From an uncultured Verrucomicrobiota bacterium (GTDB lineage Bacteria; Verrucomicrobiota; Verrucomicrobiia; Methylacidiphilales; Verrucolacustridaceae), in assembly GCA_903905395.1 (NCBI GenBank), contig CAIVGD010000251.1:1-7450 (forward strand): a DNA stretch of 7,450 bases. Reading direction: 5' to 3'. Below are positions 1-6,945 of this stretch, in pieces. Position 1 is the first letter of the stretch, and every line of letters starts with the position of its first letter. Made by a program: the position numbers and the translations under genes. Under the pieces are notes generated by a model that saw only the letters and a program-made list of their open reading frames with translations, was not told the origin of the DNA and searched no databases.

Positions 1-605
1 ACCGAATTCCACACCGGCTCGATCTTGGGATTCCCCAACGCCCGCCCCGCCATGATTTTTGACGCACGCAACTCGTGCCGCCGATGCACGAGATAAACTT
101 TCGAGGCAAATCTCGTCAAAAAAGACGCCTCCTCGCAGGCGGAATCCCCTCCGCCAACAACCACGAGCGGCTGATTGCGGAACATCGGCAACGCCCCATC
201 GCACGTCGCGCAGTAAGTCACCCCCTTGGTTTCCAACTCCTTCTCCCCCGGCACGCCCAAGTGACGATGCTTGGCTCCGGTGGCCACAATCAACGCCCGC
301 GCTTCAATCGTCCGGTTCCCCGCCCGGATCCGGTGCGACGATTGGCCCAGCGTGACCTCGTCGGCCACCACTCCAAACTCCACCTCAGCACCAAACTTCT
401 GCGCCTGCTCCATCATCTGCATCATGAGGGTCGTCCCGTCCACCCCCTGCGGGAATCCTGGAAAATTTTCCACAATCGAGGTGGTGGTGAGCAACCCGCC
501 CATCTGCGCACCCGTCACCACCAGAGGCTTCAAGCCGGCCCGCGCCAGATAGAGCGCCGCCGTCCAACCGGCACACCCGCTTCCTAAAATCACCACATCA
601 CGCAT
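1..605 (-). CDS. trxB: Thioredoxin reductase, NADPH-dependent, C-terminus missing (window edge)
   Basis: This cytosolic FAD enzyme passes electrons from NADPH to thioredoxin. The 201 visible residues translate without a stop from an ATG at 605-603 and run off the left edge; the family is about 310 residues, so roughly a third is missing. The FAD-binding loop near residue 8 reads GSGCAGWTAA, where GSGPAGLTAA is more common. An ENFPGF segment lies at 46-51, an ATG FAD motif at 108-110, and the redox-active pair C132-A-T-C135 is followed by DG. The NADPH-binding motif GGGDSACEEA is at 151-160, and HRR with a following Arg (174-180), which contacts the NADPH 2'-phosphate, is intact. A strong ribosome binding site supports the start. 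The gene is divergent from the dUTPase gene with a 120-base gap. All visible catalytic residues are present, so it is probably functional. Confidence 0.95.
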   Translation of the reverse strand, partial: MRDVVILGSGCAGWTAALYLARAGLKPLVVTGAQMGGLLTTTSIVENFPGFPQGVDGTTLMMQMMEQAQKFGAEVEFGVVADEVTLGQSSHRIRAGNRTIEARALIVATGAKHRHLGVPGEKELETKGVTYCATCDGALPMFRNQPLVVVGGGDSACEEASFLTRFASKVYLVHRRHELRASKIMAGRALGNPKIEPVWNS

Positions 606-616
606 CCGGTCTTGAT

Positions 617-624
617 ACCTCCTC
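617..624 (-). promoter_or_regulatory. Shine-Dalgarno site of trxB
   Basis: On the minus strand this reads GAGGAGGT, a near-perfect complement to the 16S rRNA 3' end, 11 bases before the trxB ATG. It is the only strong ribosome binding site in the window and fixes the trxB start at 605. Confidence 0.7.
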
Positions 625-725
625 AATCCCCCTGCGTCCAACACGCTTCCGAATTTTTTCACATGACCCGGTGCTTTTCTTCAAAAAAGACTCCTTCTTC
701 CCAATCAGTACGCTACCACTCACCT

Positions 726-1106
726 ATGCCCAAACCCGACAAGCTCGACGAAATCTTCCGCATGCAGGAACTCCTCACCAAAAAAATCGGGATCAATCTG
801 ACCGACCTTTCCCCCGACGAAAAAATCAAATGGGCCCTCAACTACTCTCGGGCCATGACTCAGGAACTCGCGGAGTTCGTCGATAGCTTCCCCTGGAAAT
901 GGTGGGCCAAATACCAGAAGTTCGATGAACAGAATGCCCGCGTGGAGATCGTGGACCTCTTTCACTTCCTCGTCTCCCTCGCCCAAACCCTCGGAATGAC
1001 CGCCGGGGATATCTACGACGGCTACGTGAAAAAAAACGAGGTGAACCACAAGCGTCAGGAATCCGGTTACGCCGTCAAAGACCACGCAGACTCCCGCCAC
1101 ATCTAA
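726..1106 (+). CDS. All-alpha dUTP diphosphatase (dUTPase_2 / MazG-like superfamily)
   Basis: Predicted to hydrolyse dUTP to dUMP and pyrophosphate, which keeps uracil out of DNA and supplies dUMP for dTMP synthesis. The 126-residue protein carries the metal-binding signature of all-alpha NTP pyrophosphatases: E47-x2-E50 in helix QELAEFVDS, and E74-x2-D77 in VEIVDLFHF. Between them lies a tryptophan-rich PWKWW segment, typical of dimeric dUTPases. The C-terminal motif K-x-N-x2-N-x-K-R-Q-x2-G-Y (103-115) also fits this family. It is unrelated to the trimeric beta-sheet dUTPase of E. coli. The frame is open back to 612, but homology begins at DKLDEIFRMQ, so the ATG at 726 is preferred; there is no clear Shine-Dalgarno site. 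A MazG-type enzyme with another dNTP substrate is the main alternative. Confidence 0.85.
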   Translation: MPKPDKLDEIFRMQELLTKKIGINLTDLSPDEKIKWALNYSRAMTQELAEFVDSFPWKWWAKYQKFDEQNARVEIVDLFHFLVSLAQTLGMTAGDIYDGYVKKNEVNHKRQESGYAVKDHADSRHI

Positions 1107-1136
1107 AAATCATCGCTCCCCTGCCAGCGAGTTTTT
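1105..1136 (+). terminator. Putative Rho-independent terminator after the dUTPase gene
   Basis: A 5-base stem, TCGCT (1113-1117) with AGCGA (1126-1130), encloses an 8-base loop and is followed after one G by five T (1132-1136). An A5 run at 1105-1109 can pair with the T run, so the structure could act on both strands. It sits just past the dUTPase stop and before ilvB, suggesting the two genes are largely transcribed separately. The stem is short, so this call is tentative. Confidence 0.45.
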
Positions 1137-1179
1137 ACTCGAAATTAAGCAGAATTGCCCTTGGATAGGGTTCCTCTTT

Positions 1180-3006
1180 ATGAGCAAACCCAAAACATCT
1201 TCCAAGGCGCGCACCGGCCAGGCTAAGACAAAAACGTCTCGTCTCAGCCCGCCCACGATGGGCTGTGACCTCTTTGTCCAATCCCTCGAGCACGCCGGCG
1301 TCGATACCATCTTCGCCTACCCCGGCGGCGCCAGCATGATGCTCCACCAATCCCTCACCCGCTCGAAAAAGATCCGCACGATTCTTCCCCGTCACGAACA
1401 GGGAGGCGCTTTCATGGCCGAGGGATACGCCCGCGCCACCGGCAAAGCCGGCGTCGTCATGGCCACCTCCGGCCCCGGCGCCACCAACCTCGTCACCGGC
1501 ATCGCCGATGCCTACATGGATTCCGTCCCGATGATCGCCATCACCGGCCAGGTCCCCACCACTGCGATCGGCCGCGGCGCGTTCCAAGAAACCGATGTCT
1601 TCGGCGTCACCCTCCCCATCGTGAAACACAGCTACCTCGTGATGAGCCCGGGCGATATCCCGCGCGTCGTCGCCGAGGCATTCCATATCGCCACCACCGG
1701 TCGCCCCGGCCCAGTCCTCATCGACATCCCCAAAGACGTCCAAAAAGCCACCGCCCAAGTCACCTGGCCCGCCGCCATGAACATCCCCGGTTATCACATA
1801 CCCCTCGCCCCGGACGAATCCGCCATCCACGAGATTCTCGGCCTTATCGAAAAAGCCCAACGCCCCATGCTCTACGTCGGCGGAGGCATCATCACCTCCG
1901 GCGCCGAAGCCGACCTCCTGACATTTGCCCGCACCACCGGCATCCCCGTCACCACCACCCTCATGGGCATCGGCTGTTTTCCCGAGAACGATCCTCAATC
2001 TCTCAAATGGCTCGGCATGCACGGCACCGTTTACGCGAACTATGCGGTGAATGAGTGTGACCTCCTTCTCGCACTCGGTGTCCGCTTTGACGACCGCGTC
2101 ACAGGCAAGGTCTCCGAGTTCGCCAAGAAAGCCACCATCGTCCACATCGACATCGACGCCTCCGAGTTGAACAAAAACAAGATCGTCCACATGCCCGTTC
2201 TTGCAGACGTCCGTCTCGCGCTCCGCCACCTCAACCAACTCCTCTCCCGTCGCTCTCACACCCACCCGCCCAAGCGCTGGAGCAAATGGCGCGAAAAAAT
2301 CAAAGGCTGGCGGAAAAAATATCCCTTTTCCTACACCTCCGTGCCCAATCGTATCATGCCACAGCAAGTCATCGAGGAGCTCTGCCATCTCACCCACGGG
2401 GAGGCCATCGTCACTACCGGCGTCGGCTTGCACCAGATGTGGACCGGACAGTTCTACAACTTTAATCATCCCCGCAGTTTTCTCACCTCCGCCGGTCTCG
2501 GCTCGATGGGCTTCGGATACCCCGCCGCCCTCGGGGCCAAGGTCGCCTGCCCGAACCGCGAAGTCATCGACATCGACGGCGATGGTTCATTCCTCATGAA
2601 CGTCCAGGAACTGGCCACCGCCATGGCGGAAAACATCCCCGCCAAAGCCATCATCATTAATAACCAACACCTCGGCATGGTCGTCCAATGGGAGGACAGA
2701 TTCTTTTCCGGCAACCGTGGCCACACCTTCCTAGGTGATCCCAAAGCCCCGAAGAAAATTTTTCCTGATTACATCCCCATCTGCCAGGGCTTCGGAGTTC
2801 CCGCCGAACGCATCACAAAGCCCGAAGAAATCCGCCCCGCGCTCCAGCGTCTGCTCGACTCCAAGACCGCGTACGTGCTCGACGTCATCGTGCCGTACAC
2901 CGAACACGTGCTCCCAATGATCCCAGCCGGTGGTACGATCAAAGACATCATCCTCGAACCGATGCAACTCGACAACGCCCCCCTCCAGTCCGAAGTCCCG
3001 GGCTAA
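1180..3006 (+). CDS. ilvB: Acetolactate synthase (acetohydroxyacid synthase), large catalytic subunit, plant-like
   Basis: Catalyses the first common step of branched-chain amino acid synthesis: two pyruvate give 2-acetolactate, or pyruvate plus 2-oxobutyrate gives 2-aceto-2-hydroxybutyrate. It uses thiamine diphosphate (ThDP), Mg2+ and FAD. The protein has 608 residues. The N-terminal ThDP domain begins near 27, with YPGGASM (47-53) and the catalytic glutamate E73 in RHEQGGAF. The central FAD domain includes RFDDRVTG (302-309). The C-terminal ThDP domain has GDGS (467-470) through N494-N495, followed by QHLGMVVQWEDRFF. The tail HVLPMIPAGG closely resembles plant enzymes. The first 26 residues are Lys/Ser/Thr-rich and outside the conserved domain. 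A start at 1258 is possible, but a weak GGATAGGG at 1163-1170 favours 1180. No regulatory subunit gene (ilvN) follows; the next gene is on the other strand. All catalytic residues look intact. Confidence 0.96.
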   Translation: MSKPKTSSKARTGQAKTKTSRLSPPTMGCDLFVQSLEHAGVDTIFAYPGGASMMLHQSLTRSKKIRTILPRHEQGGAFMAEGYARATGKAGVVMATSGPGATNLVTGIADAYMDSVPMIAITGQVPTTAIGRGAFQETDVFGVTLPIVKHSYLVMSPGDIPRVVAEAFHIATTGRPGPVLIDIPKDVQKATAQVTWPAAMNIPGYHIPLAPDESAIHEILGLIEKAQRPMLYVGGGIITSGAEADLLTFARTTGIPVTTTLMGIGCFPENDPQSLKWLGMHGTVYANYAVNECDLLLALGVRFDDRVTGKVSEFAKKATIVHIDIDASELNKNKIVHMPVLADVRLALRHLNQLLSRRSHTHPPKRWSKWREKIKGWRKKYPFSYTSVPNRIMPQQVIEELCHLTHGEAIVTTGVGLHQMWTGQFYNFNHPRSFLTSAGLGSMGFGYPAALGAKVACPNREVIDIDGDGSFLMNVQELATAMAENIPAKAIIINNQHLGMVVQWEDRFFSGNRGHTFLGDPKAPKKIFPDYIPICQGFGVPAERITKPEEIRPALQRLLDSKTAYVLDVIVPYTEHVLPMIPAGGTIKDIILEPMQLDNAPLQSEVPG

Positions 3007-3074
3007 AAAAATCTTTAATTCAAAACCAAAGGTGGGTCCACTGCGCCCCGCCAGCGCCCGGCGTGAGATCGCCC

Positions 3075-4016
3075 CTAACTCAGCGTCACTTTAAACTTGA
3101 ACGGGCTGTCATCTGCCCCGAGCAACAAAACATTGTCCCCCCCCAGCAGATCGCAGGTCAGGGTGTCCTCCGCCAAACCAATCGGCTTGTCGTTCACCAC
3201 CGTGCCCACCGAACTACCGCGGTCCCGTACAAAAAAATGGTCTCCCTCCCGCTCTATCGAACAGTGATTGCGGGAAATCTGGTACGGCTTGTCATCCCCG
3301 ATCGGTAAGTCGTTCGACGCAAAAACCGTCGCCCCCTTGCTCGGCATGTCATGCTTGCGCCCGATCCGGAAAGGAAATTTGTTGATCGTTACCACCGCTT
3401 CCGGCAAGCGGGCCCTCGCGTGCTCCGTCAGGGCAGTGAGAACGATCGATTGATACCCCCCGGGAGGCGGCGGAGCGACCGGTGCTGGGGCGGGGCCTGC
3501 CGGCTTTCCCGCAGGAGCGACCATTGGCGGAGCCACCACTCGAGTCAGTTCGAGGGAAGGCGCGACGATCGGTGCCACCACGGGCGCCACAACTCGGGCT
3601 ACGGGCGCCACCGTCATGGCCGTCGGTGCGCCGCTTCCGGCCTGCTGTTCCGCGCGGGCGCGCATGCGTATCTCCATGCGAAGCCGGTCGTTGGCTGTTC
3701 GCAATCTTTCGAAGAAGGAGGCCAGATATGGAATCAGAATATCCGGTCGCTGTAGAACTGCTTCGTTGAAATTTTCCGCCGTGAGGATCTCACACTCAGT
3801 CACCTCCAGACACTGGGCCGAGGCCGAACGCGGACGTTCATCCACCATCGCCATCTCACCAAAAATATCCCCCTCGCCGAGCTGGGCCAGAATCACTGCC
3901 TTCCCCTCCCCGGCGATGCTGATCTCGACCCGGCCTCGGATAATCCGATAAGCCTCCTGAGTGGTATCCCCCTCGCGGAAGATCATCTGCCCGGGTTGAA
4001 AAACGGCTGAACTCAT
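3075..4016 (-). CDS. Cyclic-nucleotide-binding domain plus FHA domain protein
   Basis: A two-sensor signalling protein of 313 residues. Residues 5-105 form a cNMP-binding beta-barrel (CRP type). Its phosphate-binding cassette, FGEMAM (52-57) followed by R63-S-A, keeps the Glu and Arg that hold the cyclic phosphate. A charged helix, probably coiled coil (about 100-125), follows, then a Pro/Ala/Val-rich linker (129-187). The C-terminal FHA domain (about 205-313) has GR (219-220), SRNH (248-251) and GTVVN, the residues that bind phosphothreonine peptides. No helix-turn-helix, kinase, cyclase, signal peptide or membrane segment is visible, so it is probably a cytosolic adaptor joining a cyclic-nucleotide signal to Ser/Thr phosphorylation. 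That role is inferred, and the ligand is unknown. An in-frame ATG at 4040 would add eight residues; neither start has a convincing ribosome binding site. It converges on ilvB with a 68-base gap. Confidence 0.88.
   Translation of the reverse strand: MSSAVFQPGQMIFREGDTTQEAYRIIRGRVEISIAGEGKAVILAQLGEGDIFGEMAMVDERPRSASAQCLEVTECEILTAENFNEAVLQRPDILIPYLASFFERLRTANDRLRMEIRMRARAEQQAGSGAPTAMTVAPVARVVAPVVAPIVAPSLELTRVVAPPMVAPAGKPAGPAPAPVAPPPPGGYQSIVLTALTEHARARLPEAVVTINKFPFRIGRKHDMPSKGATVFASNDLPIGDDKPYQISRNHCSIEREGDHFFVRDRGSSVGTVVNDKPIGLAEDTLTCDLLGGDNVLLLGADDSPFKFKVTLS
3456..3632 (-). repeat. Degenerate VAP-repeat linker between the cNMP and FHA domains
   Basis: About 59 codons encode almost only Pro, Ala, Val and Gly. 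A short unit resembling VAPVVAP recurs, and the tract ends in PAPAPVAPPPPGG. At the DNA level, variants of GGCGCCAC and GGTGCCAC repeat irregularly. Such tracts are usually flexible or extended tethers and can change length by slippage in multiples of three. Confidence 0.7.
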
Positions 4017-4073
4017 GGAAGCTAAAAATGCGGATTTCATCCCCCGCAGGCAAGCCCCGCGCTACCCAAGGCC

Positions 4074-4084
4074 GGGGGGGGGGG
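4074..4084. repeat. Homopolymer run of 11 G (C11 on the other strand)
   Basis: An uninterrupted G11 lies in the 85-base gap between the divergent cNMP-FHA gene and the TlpA-like lipoprotein gene. It is 58 bases upstream of the ATG at 4016 and 18 bases upstream of the ATG at 4102. The lipoprotein frame is open back to 4015 through this run, so if translation began there the run would be coding. Tracts of this length are slippage-prone in cells and error-prone in sequencing. Confidence 0.95.
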
Positions 4085-4101
4085 CATCCGCCTCCGTAAA
4101 G

Positions 4102-4653
4102 ATGGACGTTGAGCGTTCTCCCTACCCACACCTAACCTCTCCGGTGCCTTTCTCACCTGATCCATTTCTGCGGCGTCTTCTCCCGGCTCTCTGTCTTCTT
4201 TCTCTTTGGCTTGTCTCCTGCAATCCGTCCTTCGATCCCATTCATTTACCCCTTGAGATGACCTTTTCCGATTTAGCCAGCGGCCAAACGATCGAACCCA
4301 CATCCCTTCACGGAAAACTCGTCCTGCTCAATCTATGGGCAGCCTGGAGTCCCGCCACCGCCAAGGAACTTCCCGAACTGGTCGCGATAAACGAAAAGTT
4401 CTCCCGCAAAGGTCTCATCACTCTCGGCGTCTGTCTCGATGACGCCCCTCCCGCCGGCCTTCTCGTCTTTGCCGAGCGCCACGGCATCCTCTACCCCCTC
4501 GTTCGCCCCGGACCCCGGACTCTCGACCTCATCGAACCGATGGAGACCATCCCCTACACTATCTTGCTCGACGCTCATGGAAAAATCCTTGCCCGCTTTC
4601 GCGGTCCGTTCAAACCGCGCGACCTGCGCGAGGCGATCGAAAAAAATTTATAA
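4102..4653 (+). CDS. TlpA-like thioredoxin-fold lipoprotein lacking the CXXC motif
   Basis: A 183-residue predicted lipoprotein with one thioredoxin-fold domain of the TlpA/ResA/AhpC-TSA type. A basic-hydrophobic signal peptide (FLRRLLPALCLLSLWLVSC) ends in the lipobox L37-V-S-C40, predicting lipid attachment at Cys40 and a location outside the cytoplasmic membrane. The fold follows: LHGKLVLLNLWAAW (69-82), the active-site helix, KGLITLGVCLDD (103-114), the cis-proline loop E148-T-I-P151, and a C-terminal helix ending at 183. Where active relatives have WCPPC, this protein has W82-S-P-A-T86, so both redox cysteines are gone and disulfide chemistry is unlikely. A binding or structural role is possible, but the function is unknown. 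The start is uncertain: a GTG at 4144 would give a more typical signal peptide, and neither start has a good ribosome binding site. The stop is 42 bases from that of the convergent maf gene. Confidence 0.82.
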   Translation: MDVERSPYPHLTSPVPFSPDPFLRRLLPALCLLSLWLVSCNPSFDPIHLPLEMTFSDLASGQTIEPTSLHGKLVLLNLWAAWSPATAKELPELVAINEKFSRKGLITLGVCLDDAPPAGLLVFAERHGILYPLVRPGPRTLDLIEPMETIPYTILLDAHGKILARFRGPFKPRDLREAIEKNL

Positions 4654-4672
4654 AGCCACGCTCCGCCGTGGC
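4640..4672 (-). terminator. Rho-independent terminator of maf
   Basis: Read on the minus strand, a perfect 6-base stem GCCACG / CGTGGC with a 6-base loop (4672-4655) is followed by TTTATAAATTTTTTT (4654-4640). It begins 23 bases beyond the maf stop codon, the expected place. The T-rich tail lies over the last codons of the convergent lipoprotein gene. On the plus strand the hairpin has no T run after it. Confidence 0.6.
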
Positions 4673-4695
4673 CCCGACCTCGCGAATCCTGCCTC

Positions 4696-5277
4696 TTAAC
4701 CGCCCTCCCCCACCAACTCCTCCCACCACGGCAAAACGGTCTCCATCGGCAACCCGATCACGTTACTCCGCGATCCCTCCACCCTTTCCACCAAACGATC
4801 CCCTCCGTCCTGCAACGCATAAGCTCCCGCTTTGTCCATCACTTCCACCTCCCGGAGATAATCCGAAACTTCGGCCGCACCCAACTCCCGGAACTTTACC
4901 CGAGTCCGCACCACCGCCTCCCGGGTCTTCATTCCGCTCGGCAACATCAGCACTGCGGCGGTGATCACCTCGTGTGTCCGCCCGCTTAGCCAACCCAACA
5001 TCCGCTTCGCCATCTCCTCGTCCGCCGGCTTCCCTAAAACCCGGCTCTCGCAAATCACCAGCGTGTCCGCCGCCAGCACCGGTTTCCCGGGGTGACGTTC
5101 CGCCACGGCTTTCGCTTTTCGTCTGGCATTTTCTCGAGCCAAATCCGCTGGCGCCATTTCTGGAAAATCTTCCGCCATCCACTCTTCCACCTCAGGTTTC
5201 TCCACCCGAAAGGAAATTCCTGATTCCCGTAAAAGATCCGCTCTTCGAGGAGAAGTTGACGCCAAAATAAGCCGCAT
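4696..5277 (-). CDS. maf: Maf family nucleoside triphosphate pyrophosphatase (YhdE-like)
   Basis: Predicted cytosolic house-cleaning enzyme that hydrolyses dTTP, UTP or modified nucleotides to monophosphate and pyrophosphate; Maf proteins are also linked to septum inhibition. The 193-residue length is normal. The signature STSPRR is at 7-12, the catalytic aspartate D71 lies in AADTLV, LGKP is at 81-84, and GRTHEVIT is at 99-106. The segment DKAGAYALQ (148-156) with Q156 matches the dTTP/UTP-specific YhdE subgroup rather than the m7GTP-specific YceF subgroup. GSRSNVIGLP (168-177) is also conserved. The frame is open upstream to an ATG at 5307, but homology starts exactly at MRLILAST, so 5277 is chosen. 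It is divergent from dnaB and followed by its own likely terminator. No key residue is missing. Confidence 0.94.
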   Translation of the reverse strand: MRLILASTSPRRADLLRESGISFRVEKPEVEEWMAEDFPEMAPADLARENARRKAKAVAERHPGKPVLAADTLVICESRVLGKPADEEMAKRMLGWLSGRTHEVITAAVLMLPSGMKTREAVVRTRVKFRELGAAEVSDYLREVEVMDKAGAYALQDGGDRLVERVEGSRSNVIGLPMETVLPWWEELVGEGG

Positions 5278-5307
5278 CGCCCCAACCCTGCCCCACCCTC
5301 CGCCCAA

Positions 5308-5324
5308 GGCACGCTCGGAGTGCC
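5308..5324. repeat. Short inverted repeat in the maf-dnaB divergent gap
   Basis: GGCAC and GTGCC, separated by seven bases, form a 5-base hairpin or possible operator. It lies 31 bases upstream of the maf ATG and about 100 bases upstream of dnaB. A T/C-rich stretch follows on the plus strand. No known regulator site is recognised, and chance cannot be excluded for a repeat this short. Confidence 0.3.
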
Positions 5325-5422
5325 AGAGTTATTCATTCTTATCCTTCTTTTTCCCAATCCATTCCTCAACAACTTTTGCCGATAGGTTGTCGCCCCCTTC
5401 CGGAAAAGGAACGATACTCCTT

Positions 5423-6903
5423 GTGATTGCCGAAGCTCAGCCCGTTCGTCCCCGCGGACGCCGCGAGACCCCATCCCTCATCACCATCGAGGGCCTGCCC
5501 GCTCACCATAATCTGGAGGCCGAGCGCTCCCTCCTCGGCGCCATGCTCGCCGACCCCGAACACATCATCGATCTCGCCCGGGAACAAGGCCTGCGCGAGG
5601 AGGATTTTTTCCATCCCGCCCACCAGGTCATCTTCCGTGGCGTCATCCAGATGCGCGAAACCAGCCAGATGATCGATCCCTCCACCCTTCTTGCCTGGTT
5701 GACCGATCGCAAGCTTGCCGACGCCGCCGGCGGTCCCGCCCTCATCAGCGACCTCGCCGCGGGAGTCATCAGCGTCTTTACCGCACCCACCCATCTCGCC
5801 CAAGTCCGGGACAAAAGCCTCCTGCGCGAACTCCAACAAGCCTGCGCCCAGATCGTCGTCGGTGCCCACGAACGCCCCCATGAAGTCCAACCCATCCTCG
5901 ACGAAGCCGAGCGCGATATCCTGGAAATCCGCGGCCGCCGGGAGACCCAGAGCGTCCTCCGGGCTTCCGAAGTGACCCCGAAAGCCATCGAACTCATCGA
6001 ACGCCTCGTCAAAGGCAAAGGCCATTACAGTGGAATTCCCTCCGGCTTTGATGAACTCGACCAACTCACCACCGGCTTCAAGGGCGGGGAAATGATCGTC
6101 ATCGCCGCACGGCCCGGCGTCGGTAAGACCGCCCTCGCCCTCAGCATGGCCCGCCACATCCTTCGACAACGCTTTAACCTCGATAAGGACGACTTCGACC
6201 GCCCCGGCTATCCCGTCGCTTTCTTCACTTTGGAAATGTCAGCCCAACAGCTCATGTTCCGACTCCTCTCCTCCCACGCTAGCCTCGATTCGGAGCAGAT
6301 CCGCAGGGGACAGCTCAGCGAAAGTCAGATCACCGCCCTGCGCGGAGTCGCCGCCGAGATCTGCGAACTCCCTCTCCTCCTCGACGAGTCCAGCCTCCTC
6401 ACCATCGGTCAACTTCGCGCCCGTGCCCGACGCCTCAAAAAGCAGTACGGGATTGAGATCCTCATCGTCGATTATCTCCAGCTCCTCACCTCCGGCACCA
6501 ACCGGGCCAAGGAAAACCGCCAAGTGGAGGTCTCCGAGATTTCCCGCGGCCTCAAAGCCCTGGCCATGGAACTCAACATCCCCGTCATCGTCCTCGCACA
6601 GCTCAACCGGAAACCCGACGAAACCAACTCCGAACCCGCCCTGCATCATCTTCGTGAATCCGGTTCCATCGAGCAGGATGCCGACGTCGTGATGCTTCTC
6701 AGTCGGGAAACCGCCTCCGACGAAGCCGAAAATAGTAACTCCTCGGAAGAAGGCGAAGCCCAACCCATCGCCGCCAATGTCCGCGGCATTCCCTGCCGCC
6801 TCAATATCGCGAAACAGCGCAACGGTCCCACCGATCGTATTCGTCTTCTCTCTTCCAACCCCGCTTCACCCGCTTCGACTCCCTGCCCCGCGAAGCTCGC
6901 TGA
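5423..6903 (+). CDS. dnaB: Replicative DNA helicase DnaB, frameshifted near its 3' end
   Basis: Hexameric ATP-driven 5'-3' helicase that unwinds DNA at the replication fork. Numbering is from a GTG start at 5423. The N-terminal primase-interacting domain opens at HHNLEAERSLLGAML (28-42) and runs to about 165. The RecA-type motor has Walker A ARPGVGKT (229-236), the catalytic glutamate E271 in TLEMS, Walker B LIVDYLQLL with D350, SGSIEQDADVV, and the arginine-finger motif KQRNGP (464-469). After RIRLL the reading frame goes wrong: the expected ending FQPRFTRFDSLPREAR is found in another frame at 6853-6900, with a TGA at 6901-6903. One base is missing in the CTCTCTT stretch near 6851. With it restored the protein is about 493 residues, normal for DnaB. 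The uncorrected frame continues to a stop at 7405 as nonsense. The start is uncertain: AAAGGA at 5405-5410 supports GTG 5423, while a TTG at 5387 adds 12 residues. Confidence 0.93.
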
Positions 6904-6945
6904 TGGTGCTGAGGGGGCCGTGTCCCCTGCGGCTCTGGTTGAATC

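Noticed and set aside
59..587. Overlapping plus-strand open frames opposite trxB
   Set aside because: The minus strand encodes an unmistakable thioredoxin reductase with CATC and NADPH motifs; the plus-strand products are Arg/Pro/Ser-rich shadows.
606..725. Sigma-70 promoter for trxB (TTGAAG, 17 bases, TGAAAA on the minus strand)
   Set aside because: The -10 box matches only three of six consensus bases; in a sequence this size such a match is expected by chance.
1135..2469. Long 444-codon open frame antisense to ilvB
   Set aside because: It is the mirror of a strongly conserved ilvB. Its translation is Gly/Asp/Val-rich low-complexity sequence typical of the antisense of a C-ending codon gene, with no recognisable domain.
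3007..3074. Terminator between the convergent ilvB and cNMP-FHA genes
   Set aside because: The possible stems are only 3-4 bases and the T run on the minus strand is far from them. No convincing hairpin-plus-T structure is present.
5366..6169. 267-codon open frame antisense to the start of dnaB, and a similar one at 6239-6763
   Set aside because: Both overlap clearly conserved DnaB coding sequence, and their products are Gly/Asp/Glu-rich with no domain; they are codon-bias shadows.
6912..6928. AGGGG / CCCCT hairpin between dnaB and the DUF721-like gene
   Set aside because: It has a 5-base stem with a 7-base loop but no T run on either strand, so it is too weak to call a terminator.
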